Positions 44,196 through 52,817 of a stretch of 64,000 nt of DNA are shown one piece after another. The position numbers and the translations under genes are program-made. The stretch spans positions 62,001 through 126,000 of the forward strand of contig CAYPJU010000003.1 in assembly GCA_964411125.1 (NCBI GenBank), in the 5' to 3' direction. The DNA is from JBFIHF01 sp964411125. Lineage in GTDB: Bacteria > Myxococcota_A > Bradymonadia > Bradymonadales > Bradymonadaceae. The notes under the pieces are model-generated. The model saw nothing but the letters and a program-made list of their open reading frames with translations, was not told the origin of the DNA and did not search any database. How positions within the stretch are numbered: position 1 is the first letter of the stretch; each line of letters starts with the position of its first letter.

Positions 44196-45911
44196 TCAGC
44201 CTTCCGAGGGAGGAACGTTCTGAGGCCAGTAGTCGTCTTCGTGATCCGGGTGCGCGTACTCGTACGGTCCGCGGTACACGGTCGGCAGGCCTTCGGGCCA
44301 GTTTCCGTGCGGAGGCGGAGACTCCGTCGTCCACTCGAGCGTGGTCGCTTTCCAGGGGTTCTTCGGAGCCTTGGGTCCACGCAGCAAGCTGTGGACGAAG
44401 TTGAAGATGAAGAGCGCCTGCGCAGCGAGCATCACGAGGAGTGCGACCGTCGCGACGACGCGAAGGTTCTGCATCTCGAAGAGCTCGGGGTAGTGCTCGA
44501 AGCTGTAGATTCGACGATGCTGACCGGCAGCACCGAGGACGAACAGCGGCATGAAGATCGCGTTGAACGGAATGATCGTCAGCCAGAAGTGCCACTTGCC
44601 GACCTTCTCGCTCATCATCCGTCCGAACATCTTCGGGAACCAGTGCGTGAGGCCCGCGAACGTGCCGATGATGGCGATCGGGAAGAACGTGTAGTGGAAG
44701 TGTGCGAGCACGAAGTACGTGTCGTGGAAGTAGATGTCCGCGCCGCTGGCGCCGAGGAAGATGCCCGTCACGCCGCCGATCAAAAACTCGAAGATGAAGG
44801 CGAGCGCCCAGAGCATCGGGACCGTGAACCGGATCGCGCCGCGGTAGAGCGTAGCGATGAAGAGGAACATCATCTCCGCGATCGGAATCGAGATGAGGAC
44901 CGTCGTGACCGTGAAGACGTTCGCCATACGCGGGTCGATCCCCGCGACGAACTGGTGGTGTGCCCAGACGAAGAACGAGAGGACACCGGTCGCAATCGCC
45001 GTCGCGAGGATCAGCCGGTAAGCGAAGAGCTTCTTGCGTGCGTTGACCGTGATGATGTCGGCGACGATGCCGACCGCCGGCAGGAGCACGACGTAGACCT
45101 CCGGGTGTCCGAAGAACCAGAACAGGTGCTGCCACAGGATCGGGTCACCACCCGCAGACGGCGCATAGAAGGTCGTGCCGAGGTTCTGGTCGAAGAGGAG
45201 CATGATCGATCCCGCGATGAGCGGGCCGACCGACGCCATGAAGAGGATGCTGGCGATGCAAATCATCCAGACGACCATCGGAACGTCGGTCCACTTCATC
45301 CCCGGAGCGCGCGAGTTCATCGCCGTCGTGATGAAGTTGATGCCGCCGATGAGGAAGGCGACGAACTCGATCGCGACCGCTAAGAGCCATATCGTCGCCC
45401 CCCACCTCGTCATGTTGTACTCGGCCACCGCCGATAGAGGCGGGTACGAGGTCCAGGCGCCGCCGAAGCCACCGCCGGGAACGAAGAGGGAGATCAGGAG
45501 CACGACCACGCTGAGGAAGAACAACTGGTAGGAGAGACGGTTCAGGCGCGGGAACGCCATGTCGTCACACCCGATCATCAGCGGGATGCAGTAGTTTCCG
45601 AAGGCGGCGATCAGAACGGGCATCGCCACCCAGAAGATCATGATGGCGCCGTGGTTGGTGACCAGGGCGTTGTACTCGTGGGGGGAGACCGTGCCGTAGA
45701 ACGGAACCACGGTGCCCGGCCATGCGAGCTGCCAACGGAACACGTACACCATGAACGCTCCGATGAGCGCCATGAACATGCCCGTGAACATGTACTGCAT
45801 CCCGATGACTTTGTGGTCCGTCGAGAAGACGTACTTCGACCAGAAGGTCTCTTCGTGGTGATGATCGTGGTGGTCGTGCGACCCCCCGTGCGTGTCTGCT
45901 GCGTGGGCCAT
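44196..45911 (-). CDS. ctaD: Cytochrome c oxidase subunit I
   Basis: The catalytic haem-copper subunit, 571 residues with 12 or more helices. It has a His-rich N-terminus (residues 10-20). The CuB/haem motifs are visible: low-spin haem His in TNHGAIMIF, WFFGHPEVYVVLLPAVG with the covalent His-Tyr pair and the Glu typical of A1-type enzymes, HHQF, and the haem a3/a His pair in HDTYFVLAHFHY. It should reduce O2 to water and pump protons. The gene order is subunit II, I, III, IV. Confidence 0.97.
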   Translation of the reverse strand: MAHAADTHGGSHDHHDHHHEETFWSKYVFSTDHKVIGMQYMFTGMFMALIGAFMVYVFRWQLAWPGTVVPFYGTVSPHEYNALVTNHGAIMIFWVAMPVLIAAFGNYCIPLMIGCDDMAFPRLNRLSYQLFFLSVVVLLISLFVPGGGFGGAWTSYPPLSAVAEYNMTRWGATIWLLAVAIEFVAFLIGGINFITTAMNSRAPGMKWTDVPMVVWMICIASILFMASVGPLIAGSIMLLFDQNLGTTFYAPSAGGDPILWQHLFWFFGHPEVYVVLLPAVGIVADIITVNARKKLFAYRLILATAIATGVLSFFVWAHHQFVAGIDPRMANVFTVTTVLISIPIAEMMFLFIATLYRGAIRFTVPMLWALAFIFEFLIGGVTGIFLGASGADIYFHDTYFVLAHFHYTFFPIAIIGTFAGLTHWFPKMFGRMMSEKVGKWHFWLTIIPFNAIFMPLFVLGAAGQHRRIYSFEHYPELFEMQNLRVVATVALLVMLAAQALFIFNFVHSLLRGPKAPKNPWKATTLEWTTESPPPHGNWPEGLPTVYRGPYEYAHPDHEDDYWPQNVPPSEG

Positions 45912-45914
45912 GAC

Positions 45915-46586
45915 TTACCTCTCTCCTGCCATCGACTGAACCCAGGCGGCGTAATCTTCGGAGCTGTGGACGTGAAGCCGAGCTCCCATGATGCCGTGTC
46001 CCATTCCGCAGATCTCCGCGCACTGGATCATGAACTCACCCTCTTTGGTGGGTTCGAACCATCCGGTGATCTCTCGGCCGGGGATCGAGTCCTGCTTCAG
46101 GCGGAACGTCGGGACCGAGAAGTTGTGAAGAACGTCGCGGGATTCCAGTTTGTAGTGGTAGACCTTGCCCACTTCGACGTGGAGCTGGTCGACCATGTGA
46201 ATGTCGTCTTCGGTATCGATCTCGCCGTCAGCGCCGGGGTGGACGAACGTCCAGGCCCACTGCTGACCGATGACGCGAACGGTCGCGTCCGGCTCGGGCA
46301 GATTCTGTTTGACCAGCCACCACGTGTGGACCGCGAAGATGATGATGACGATGTCGCAGAGGATGATGAGAGCGTGGGGCCACGTGATCCATTTCTTCAG
46401 ATCTTTCTCGTCGCCCGTCACGTAGCCCGGTTTCACGCCCTCCTGCTCCCGGTACTTCCAGAGCAGGTAGAAGAACATCCCTGCGGTGAGCAGGAACCAG
46501 AACGTCGTCATCACCAGGATCAAGTTGATCAGGAAGTCGATGTTCTCTGCGTATGTCGACCCTTGCGGGATTCTCCACTCAATCAT
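45915..46586 (-). CDS. ctaC: Cytochrome c oxidase subunit II
   Basis: A 223-residue membrane protein with two helices (about 17-42 and 72-93) and a periplasmic CuA cupredoxin domain. CuA ligands are visible: the His in LHNFSVP and CAEICGMGHGIM, with both Cys, the His and the Met. No cytochrome c domain follows, unlike caa3-type subunit II. The ATG is three bases upstream-adjacent to the subunit I start, and a 38-residue peptide gene precedes it. Confidence 0.95.
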   Translation of the reverse strand: MIEWRIPQGSTYAENIDFLINLILVMTTFWFLLTAGMFFYLLWKYREQEGVKPGYVTGDEKDLKKWITWPHALIILCDIVIIIFAVHTWWLVKQNLPEPDATVRVIGQQWAWTFVHPGADGEIDTEDDIHMVDQLHVEVGKVYHYKLESRDVLHNFSVPTFRLKQDSIPGREITGWFEPTKEGEFMIQCAEICGMGHGIMGARLHVHSSEDYAAWVQSMAGER

Positions 46587-46592
46587 GACGGT

Positions 46593-46709
46593 TCACCAGA
46601 AATGAACGACGAGATACGCCGCGATTGCGAATGCGATTGCCCCGATGAAAGCGCGTTTGAACCACGACAGTGTCACGTCGTCAGCGTTGTTGTTTTCGTC
46701 GCCCGCCAT
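46593..46709 (-). CDS. 38-residue single-helix membrane peptide in oxidase operon
   Basis: Encodes an acidic N-terminus (AGDENNNADD) and one hydrophobic helix (about residues 19-37, beginning FKRAFIGAIAF). A strong Shine-Dalgarno sequence (GGAGGAG) lies five bases before the ATG. Its position between the cytochrome c lipoprotein and subunit II genes suggests a small oxidase subunit or assembly factor. I do not recognise a family. It could be compared with the small subunits of other oxidases (inference). Confidence 0.68.
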   Translation of the reverse strand: MAGDENNNADDVTLSWFKRAFIGAIAFAIAAYLVVHFW

Positions 46710-46714
46710 CTCGG

Positions 46715-46721
46715 CTCCTCC
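46715..46721 (-). promoter_or_regulatory. Shine-Dalgarno supporting the 38-residue gene
   Basis: GGAGGAG on the minus strand lies five bases before the ATG, which is good evidence that this very short frame is translated. Confidence 0.7.
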
Positions 46722-46728
46722 TGAAATC

Positions 46729-47367
46729 TTACTGCAGCTTCTGGATGTACGCGGTGACGTCCTTGATCGCCTGCTCGTCCTCGAGCGAGCCGACCATGGC
46801 CGCCATCGATGCGCCGGTCGTATCCCCTTCGACCGCCCCACGGATACCGTACTTGAAGTGCTTCAACTGTTTTGCCGTATACCAATCGTACTGATGCGTG
46901 ATCCGGGGAGCCCCTAGAGCTTCCGAGCCCGCTCCGTCAGCCCCGTGGCATGCCGCACATGGTGCGTAGAGCTGGCCACCCCGGCCGGGATCACCGCCCT
47001 CGATCGACTTCTCGTGCTTCCTGGGGGGGAGACTCGCCACGTACTCGGCCACGGCCTTGATCTCTTCGTCCGTCGAGACCGTCTGGGAGAGCGGCCGCAT
47101 CCGAAGTCCGGCGATGTCCTCGGCGTGCGCGCCGCGTAGACCCGTCTGGAACTTCCTCAGCTGAGCTTCCACGTACCACGAGCCGAGGCCCGCGATCGCG
47201 GGTGCTTCGACGTCGGGCCGTCCCAGGCCGTCTTCTCCGTGGCATTCCTGGCAGTTGGTGAAGAGTTCTCCACCACTTGCGCCGTCGGGATGCGCAGGAA
47301 CCTGCTTGCAGGCGGACACGCCCAGGCCGAGACCCGCGAGTACCACCACGACTGCTAACCTCTGCAT
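46729..47367 (-). CDS. Dihaem lipoprotein cytochrome c
   Basis: A 212-residue periplasmic lipoprotein with lipobox GVSAC (Cys20) and two class I cytochrome c domains with CQECH (39-43) and CAACH (137-141). It resembles cytochrome c4-type dihaem carriers. As the first gene of the operon for the oxidase, it probably supplies electrons to CuA. GGAGG lies six bases before the ATG. Confidence 0.9.
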   Translation of the reverse strand: MQRLAVVVVLAGLGLGVSACKQVPAHPDGASGGELFTNCQECHGEDGLGRPDVEAPAIAGLGSWYVEAQLRKFQTGLRGAHAEDIAGLRMRPLSQTVSTDEEIKAVAEYVASLPPRKHEKSIEGGDPGRGGQLYAPCAACHGADGAGSEALGAPRITHQYDWYTAKQLKHFKYGIRGAVEGDTTGASMAAMVGSLEDEQAIKDVTAYIQKLQ

Positions 47368-47398
47368 CGCAAACCTCCAACTACTCCCACTCGGCCCG

Positions 47399-47428
47399 AG
47401 CATAGCGGGAATGTTTTCTGGCTTTCAA
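47399..47428 (-). promoter_or_regulatory. Candidate promoter for the leftward oxidase operon
   Basis: On the minus strand, TTGAAA and TATGCT are 18 bases apart, five and four of six consensus matches. The predicted start lies about 25 bases before the dihaem cytochrome ATG. Confidence 0.5.
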
Positions 47429-47644
47429 ATATTTCTGAAAAGACCAAACTGTACTTCTCTCACAGGGTCTTCGCATGAATCGAAACCGGCTCCAAAAGCC
47501 GTCGCGAGCGACGCCCGCGGTCCCAAATCCGACGCGATTTCGCGCCAAGATGCGCGCGCACCCTCGCATAGCTTTGCGCCACTGTCTAGGCCGATCAGAC
47601 GGAAAACGCCCCCCCCTCGGCGTCGGCCCCCGGGGTCCCCTCGT

Positions 47645-47673
47645 TTGACTGGCGCGAAACCAACTTCTAGATT
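47645..47673 (+). promoter_or_regulatory. Candidate promoter for the second subunit III unit
   Basis: TTGACT and TAGATT are 17 bases apart, five and four of six consensus matches. The predicted start lies near 47680, 17 bases before the ATG with GGAG between. Confidence 0.5.
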
Positions 47674-47696
47674 GCCGACGACTCGGAGTTTCACCG

Positions 47697-48284
47697 ATGA
47701 GCAGTAGAGAGCCAATGTCAGCCAGCACACCAGCAAGACGTCCCCTCGTACCGAACGCGATCCTGGGCGTCGTCGTCTTCATCCTCACCGAGGCGATGTT
47801 CTTCGGCGGGTTGATCTCCGCGTACGTCATCGCCGAAGCGGGAGCTTCTCCCGGCACCTGGCCTCCGGTCGATCAACCTCGGCTCCCTGTGGAGGCTACC
47901 GCCTTCAACACCGCGGCGCTGCTGGCGAGCGCCGTCTTCCTCGCGCTGGCGAACAGCAGATTTCGTGAGTCGGCACAGAAGGCGACGCGCCTCATCCTGG
48001 TCGCTCTGTTGCTCGGGATCTTCTTCTTGGTGTTCCAGGGATACGAATGGGTTTCGTTGATCTCGCAGGGCCTCACGATGCACAGCAGCAACCACGGGGC
48101 GTTCTTCTACCTCGTAGTCGGTCTGCACGGCCTTCACGTCTTCGCTGCGATCAGCGCTCTGGGAGGCGTCTACTTCCGGGCGCGCTCGGGTAACCTCGGC
48201 GGCGACGTTCTGAAAGCGACGTCGCTCTTCTGGTACTTCGTCGTTGGCCTCTGGCCGTTCCTGTACTGGCAGGTGTACCTGTGA
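47697..48284 (+). CDS. Second cytochrome c oxidase subunit III-like protein
   Basis: A 195-residue membrane protein with five helices of the same short subunit III family as the one in the main operon. It shows GVVVFILTEAMFFGGLISAYV, GYEWVSLISQGLTMHSS and a C-terminal FVVGLWPFLYWQVYL. It is transcribed divergently from the oxidase operon together with a peptide gene and a SURF1-like gene. It could be an alternative subunit or belong to an oxidase encoded elsewhere. Confidence 0.9.
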   Translation: MSSREPMSASTPARRPLVPNAILGVVVFILTEAMFFGGLISAYVIAEAGASPGTWPPVDQPRLPVEATAFNTAALLASAVFLALANSRFRESAQKATRLILVALLLGIFFLVFQGYEWVSLISQGLTMHSSNHGAFFYLVVGLHGLHVFAAISALGGVYFRARSGNLGGDVLKATSLFWYFVVGLWPFLYWQVYL

Positions 48285-48493
48285 AAAATGCAATGGTCAC
48301 CGCGGCAATCGTCGCCGCATCGGCCCCCGCTTCAGCGTTCGCCTGCGCCGTCTGCTTCGATGCCTCGGCGGAGACGCGTGGGGCGTTTCTCGGAACGACC
48401 GTGTTTCTTTCGCTTCTCCCGCTCGCGGTGATCGGCCTGATCGTGTTCTGGCTCTACCGAGCACAGGCCGCGGCTGCCGCCGAAGACGTCTGA
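48281..48493 (+). CDS. 70-residue exported membrane peptide with CxxC
   Basis: The GTG start overlaps the preceding stop (GTGA). A signal-like segment ending ASA is followed by FACAVCFDAS (CxxC near 22-25) and one transmembrane helix (about 37-60). The CxxC, in a periplasmic position next to oxidase assembly genes, could bind copper or act in thiol exchange; this is only inference. No family was recognised. Confidence 0.68.
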   Translation: MKNAMVTAAIVAASAPASAFACAVCFDASAETRGAFLGTTVFLSLLPLAVIGLIVFWLYRAQAAAAAEDV

Positions 48494-49224
48494 TGTTGCA
48501 GATCGAAGGCTTCCGCCTGCGACCCATCCCCACGCTGATCTTCGCGCTGTTCGGCTTTCTCTTCGGAGCCCTCACCGTCTGGCAGGTGTCGAGGTTCGTC
48601 GAGCGCGCCGAGATCGAGGACACGCGCGACGCGCGGCTCGAGCTCGAACCGGTGACGATCGAATCGGCCAGCGATCTCGCAGGTCCCGACCTCGACAATC
48701 GACGCGGGGTCGTCAAGGCGCGGCTCTTGCCTCATACCGCCTTCGTCGTCGAACCGGGCAGTGGGGGCCGTTGTCACGTGGTGAGCCCCGTCGAACTCGC
48801 AGACGGTTCGATCGTCGCGGTCAACCGCGGCATGGTCCCGACCGAACGACGAATTCGGTGCAAGACCGACGAAATGTCGGAGCCTCAGGGGGATTCGTGG
48901 GACGTCCTGATCACGGTGCCCGACGAGGGACTCGTCGACTACAGGGCCCGGCACGAGCCGGAGCTCGACTGGGCCGCGATGGACGTGCAGGGGATGTTCG
49001 AGCGATGGGAAATCGAACCCGACTCTCGCGCCGTTCTGCTCCTCTCCGCCGACAACGGCGGCGATCCCCTCCCGCGCGCGGGGTGGGACAGCGTCACCAA
49101 CCCCTACCTGACCTCGTTCACCCACCTGAACTACGCCGCGACGTGGTTCGTCGGTTTCCTCATCGTCCTCGGGTTCTGGCTCGCGACCTGTGCGGGCGCG
49201 TTCGACCCGAGAGACGCCGAGTAA
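48493..49224 (+). CDS. SURF1-like oxidase assembly protein, second copy
   Basis: A 243-residue protein with the SURF1 layout: an N-terminal helix with LFGALTVWQVSRFVERA, a periplasmic loop and a C-terminal HLNYAATWFVGFLIVLGFWLA helix. It differs clearly from the copy after ctaB. The ATG overlaps the previous stop by one base (TGATG). The gene set of subunit III, peptide and SURF1 suggests it serves this second set. Confidence 0.84.
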   Translation: MLQIEGFRLRPIPTLIFALFGFLFGALTVWQVSRFVERAEIEDTRDARLELEPVTIESASDLAGPDLDNRRGVVKARLLPHTAFVVEPGSGGRCHVVSPVELADGSIVAVNRGMVPTERRIRCKTDEMSEPQGDSWDVLITVPDEGLVDYRARHEPELDWAAMDVQGMFERWEIEPDSRAVLLLSADNGGDPLPRAGWDSVTNPYLTSFTHLNYAATWFVGFLIVLGFWLATCAGAFDPRDAE

Positions 49225-49309
49225 ACTCGACGTTTGAACTCGTTTGAATGGACCCCCGGGCTCTGAGCGGGCAGTCTCGGCCGCGGTGGTGGTGCTCTCT
49301 GAGGCACCC

Positions 49310-50998
49310 ATGAAGCAAACGAACAACATTGCAGTCGTCGCGCTCGTTCTCTTCGCAGGTTGCGGAACCGACCTCCCCGTCGAGGACGAGACTTCGGAAG
49401 TCGCGCTGCTGACGATCCCCGGCGATCACCGGGGCGACTCGCTCAGCAACCAGGCGGAGGTCGTCTACCACGAGGTAGATGGCCACGCCGTCATCAGCGG
49501 GGACATCGTCGTCCCGTGGAGCTGGCTGTCGGCCGAGGGCCGGCAAGGGGAGCGCTCGCAAGCTCTGGCCGACGTCGACCGACATCAGATGCACTGGCCG
49601 AGCGGAATCGTCCCGTACGTCTTCGGCGACAATCTACCACGCGAGACCCGAGATCACGTGAAGGCTGCTATCGCGCACTATCACGCGCGAACGAACATCC
49701 GCCTGGTCCCTCGAACGACGCAGACTTCCTTCGTGAAGTTCGTCCCATCCGACGGCTGTCGATCCTACATCGGCAGAATCGGTGGGCCGCAGGAAATCTG
49801 GCTCGCCCCCAACTGCGGAACGTCCGCCGCGATCCACGAGATCGGCCATGCGCTGGGTGTCTGGCACGAACATACCCGGCAGGATCGCGACGACTACATC
49901 GACGTTCGATGGAACAACATTCAGGCTGGCGCCGAGGGAAACTTCGACAAGTACCCGTTCGGGCGCGATCGCGGCGCGTACGACTTCGCCTCGGTGATGC
50001 ATTATCACTCGGGCGCGTTCGCAAAGGACGCGGGGCTCTTCACCATCGTGAAGAAAGGGGGCGGCGAGATCCGTCACACCGCCGAGCTCAGCGCCGGAGA
50101 CGTGCGACAGCTCGCCACCGTTTACCCGCCTCCGGCCGATCGCCTCGCCAGCGACCCGCGACTCTGTCTGACCCTCGACGACTCGCAGGGCCGACCCCAC
50201 GGGGAAATGGGCCGCATCCGGATCACCCACGAAGACCGGCGCGTCGAGTTCGCCCACCCGTTCGACCGCCCCCCGGTGGTGTTCGCGGAGACGATGACGC
50301 GACGCGGAGGCGACCCGTCGGTCGTCGAGATCTCCGACGTCACGACCTCCGGTTTCACCGTGAGAGTCTCCGAATGGGATTACGAGGACGGACGTCACAC
50401 CGCCGAAGACGTGCACTACCTCGCCGTCCCCCCGGGGAGGCGAGGCATGCACGTCGAGGGAACACGGATGTTCGTGACCCAGGCAGGCGTGGTCGACGTC
50501 GGGAAGAGCTACCGAGCCATTTCCTCGTCCGGGGGTTCGAAGCGCGTGGTCTTCGCGCAGCCTCAAGCCGACGCCGCGCGTGTGGCGGTGGCTCGGGTCG
50601 ACGCTGTGACCAACGAAGGGTTTCGGGTGCGTCTACAGTCCGAGGATCGACTGCGAGGAAAGGCGCTCCCCTCGGTCCCGACCGGATGGATCAGCATCAC
50701 CAGCCCGCACGGATCGCTCGGCCACTATCGTTCGGGACGGACCCACACCCATCGCTGGTCGGTCGTGGACTTCGAACGCGCGGGGTGGGAGTCGGACAGT
50801 CCCATCGCGCTGGTTCAGATGCAATCGGCATACGGCGGCGACGCCAGCCATCTACGGATGCGACATCTAGAGGGAGCACGGCTCGACGTCTTCGTGGAAG
50901 AGGAGCGTTCGCTCGACGACGAGGTCGAGCACACTACCGAGAAGGTCGGCGCGATCGCCCTGCCCCGGAAATGGTTCTCGACGGATACCTGTCGCTGA
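49310..50998 (+). CDS. Astacin-family (M12A) zinc metalloprotease lipoprotein
   Basis: A 562-residue envelope protein. A lipobox LFAGC ends the signal peptide (Cys near 18). The protease domain (about 90-270) has the full astacin signature HEIGHALGVWHE with zinc His176, His180, His186 and catalytic Glu177. The Met-turn SVMHYHSGAF follows. About 270 further residues form two or three repeated beta-rich units, each with a Pro-Pro-Val-Val-Phe-Ala-like strand, resembling H-type-lectin-like domains. It may degrade protein outside the cell, as befits a predatory or saprophytic lifestyle (inference). It is monocistronic. Confidence 0.9.
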   Translation: MKQTNNIAVVALVLFAGCGTDLPVEDETSEVALLTIPGDHRGDSLSNQAEVVYHEVDGHAVISGDIVVPWSWLSAEGRQGERSQALADVDRHQMHWPSGIVPYVFGDNLPRETRDHVKAAIAHYHARTNIRLVPRTTQTSFVKFVPSDGCRSYIGRIGGPQEIWLAPNCGTSAAIHEIGHALGVWHEHTRQDRDDYIDVRWNNIQAGAEGNFDKYPFGRDRGAYDFASVMHYHSGAFAKDAGLFTIVKKGGGEIRHTAELSAGDVRQLATVYPPPADRLASDPRLCLTLDDSQGRPHGEMGRIRITHEDRRVEFAHPFDRPPVVFAETMTRRGGDPSVVEISDVTTSGFTVRVSEWDYEDGRHTAEDVHYLAVPPGRRGMHVEGTRMFVTQAGVVDVGKSYRAISSSGGSKRVVFAQPQADAARVAVARVDAVTNEGFRVRLQSEDRLRGKALPSVPTGWISITSPHGSLGHYRSGRTHTHRWSVVDFERAGWESDSPIALVQMQSAYGGDASHLRMRHLEGARLDVFVEEERSLDDEVEHTTEKVGAIALPRKWFSTDTCR

Positions 50999-51036
50999 AC
51001 CGGTCGGGCTAAAGGCGTGAGCCGCTCGCGGGAGCC

Positions 51037-52767
51037 TCAGATCTGCCCCGCGTCGACCGTCCAGGTCTGCCGCAGGTGTGGGAGCAACTGCTCGGCGATC
51101 TCCTCGACCGCCTGTTCCAGGGCCAGCGAACCGAAATTGACGCTGACGTCCGCCTCACCCCCGCCGAGATCGACGGATACCAGCACGGCGTCAGTCGGCT
51201 CGATCGCAACCCGGAGGTTTCCGAGAGCCGGGGGAACGTCGAGGTCGGTCAACACGATCATCCCGGCCAGGGCGAGCGATAGGCCCGCCGCAGTGGTCGT
51301 CTCGACTCCGGCGACCAGGCGCTCGTCGAGCACGATGCCCCGCAGGCCACGGTTGAAGAAGCGCCGTTCCAGAGCCGCCACGAGTTCCGCGCGCCGTTCA
51401 TGGGGGCCGACCCACACCACGGCACCCTTGTGGCCGTTTCGCGCGAACCGCTCCCAGGCGGCGACCGGCCGAGTGTCGATCGAGATCTCCTTGTCGGTCC
51501 GCTGCAACGTCCCGGTGATGATCCCTCCACCCGCGAGGTCGAAGCCGTCAACGACGACGAAGCGCCCCATCGGCATCACCTTGTTGTGCAGGTCGACCGC
51601 CAGCGGCTGCTTCGTCTCCAGGACCACCTCGGCGACGTCGTCGCGTTTGAGGACACCGTCCGGCCGCTCCACGGTCTCGAGGGTCGAAGCGTCGATGACT
51701 CGGACGAACTCCGTCACCTTGCACTCGAGCTCCTGGGTCGCGAGCTTGATCTTGTAGTTGGCGCCCTTCTTGAGGCCCGTCCGGCCCATCCAGAATAGGT
51801 TCGCCCGGACGCGGTTCGTCACCTCCGGTTCGTCGGTGGCGTGAGCGCCGACGTGCCCGCGCTCCACGAAGATCTGTTCGGTGAGCGTGATGCCGACAGA
51901 CTCGCCGGCCGACGCCGAGCTACTCGGTGCAGCGTTCCATCGCTCGATCGTCTTCACCACGCCCCTCTTGTCGTAGGGCTGGAACACGATCTCGTCGCCG
52001 ACCTGGAGGGTCCCCGACTCGATGCGGCCCGCGAGGATCCGGCGCTCGTCGAAGCGGTAGACGTCCTGCAGAGGAAATCGCAGGGGGAGATCTTCGTCGA
52101 ACCTCGGCATGTCGAAGCGATCGAGCGCTTCGACGATCGTCGGCCCGTCGTACCACGACATCGAATCGTCGGGTCGGTGGGCGACGTTGTCGCCTTCGCG
52201 CGCCGATACCGGAATGAAACGAATGGGGTCGAGCCCGATCTGTGCGAGGAACTCTCGGTACTCCTCCTCGATCGCGTCGAAGACGGACTGGTCGTAGTCG
52301 ACGAGGTCCATCTTGTTGACCAGCACGACGACCTGTCGGATCCCGAGGAGGCTGAGCATGTAGCCGTGGCGCCGACTCTGCTCGCGCACCCCCTCGTTGG
52401 CGGCGATCAGCAGGAATGCCGCGTCGGCGCTCGCCGCGCCGGTGATCATGTTCTTGAGGAACTCGCGGTGTCCCGGGGCATCGATGATGACGTAGGGGCG
52501 CTCGTCGGTACGGAACCAGATCTGCGAAGTATCGATCGTGATGTTCTGATCACGCTCGGCCTGCAGGGCGTCCATCAGAAACGCCCACTCGAACGGGACA
52601 CCGCGCTTCTGACACACGGCCTGGATCTGTTCCAGCTTGCCTTCGGGCAACGAGCCGGTGTCGTGAAAGAGGCGCCCGACGAGGGTCGACTTTCCATGGT
52701 CGACGTGCCCGACGAAGACGATTCGCAGAGGGGTTTCTGTAGTTGATGGAGGCGTCACGCGGCCCAT
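51037..52767 (-). CDS. cysN: Sulfate adenylyltransferase subunit 1 with degenerate APS-kinase-like C-terminus
   Basis: GTPase subunit that drives APS formation from ATP and sulfate with CysD. Residues 10-440 are EF-Tu-like: GHVDHGKS (20-27), DAPGHREF and NKMDL (G1, G3, G4). The last 134 residues (about 443-576) align in pattern to an APS kinase domain (CysC), but the Walker A reads VWVGPHERRAEL instead of GLSGAGKST. The usual Asp-Gly-Asp segment reads LDERLV. The kinase is therefore probably inactive. The ATG is the likely start; a GTG overlapping the cysD stop is possible. Confidence 0.92.
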   Translation of the reverse strand: MGRVTPPSTTETPLRIVFVGHVDHGKSTLVGRLFHDTGSLPEGKLEQIQAVCQKRGVPFEWAFLMDALQAERDQNITIDTSQIWFRTDERPYVIIDAPGHREFLKNMITGAASADAAFLLIAANEGVREQSRRHGYMLSLLGIRQVVVLVNKMDLVDYDQSVFDAIEEEYREFLAQIGLDPIRFIPVSAREGDNVAHRPDDSMSWYDGPTIVEALDRFDMPRFDEDLPLRFPLQDVYRFDERRILAGRIESGTLQVGDEIVFQPYDKRGVVKTIERWNAAPSSSASAGESVGITLTEQIFVERGHVGAHATDEPEVTNRVRANLFWMGRTGLKKGANYKIKLATQELECKVTEFVRVIDASTLETVERPDGVLKRDDVAEVVLETKQPLAVDLHNKVMPMGRFVVVDGFDLAGGGIITGTLQRTDKEISIDTRPVAAWERFARNGHKGAVVWVGPHERRAELVAALERRFFNRGLRGIVLDERLVAGVETTTAAGLSLALAGMIVLTDLDVPPALGNLRVAIEPTDAVLVSVDLGGGEADVSVNFGSLALEQAVEEIAEQLLPHLRQTWTVDAGQI

Positions 52768-52817
52768 CCGTTGTCGTGAGGTAGTGCGGCCGTCCCGTCC
52801 GAGACGACCACCGGGGG

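Larger units (their letters stand above)
47368..47696. other. Divergent promoter region between the two oxidase units
   Basis: A 329-base gap between the divergent dihaem cytochrome and subunit III paralogue starts. Promoter-like elements are found at both ends (listed separately). The middle is GC-rich with an A/T-richer patch near the left end. No gene was supported. Confidence 0.6.

Noticed and set aside
43593..45383. Long plus-strand open frame opposite oxidase subunits I and III.
   Set aside because: Highly charged low-complexity translation with no motif. The opposite strand encodes the oxidase.
51037..51440. CysN C-terminus considered as an active APS kinase.
   Set aside because: The Walker A Gly-Lys-Ser/Thr residues are absent.
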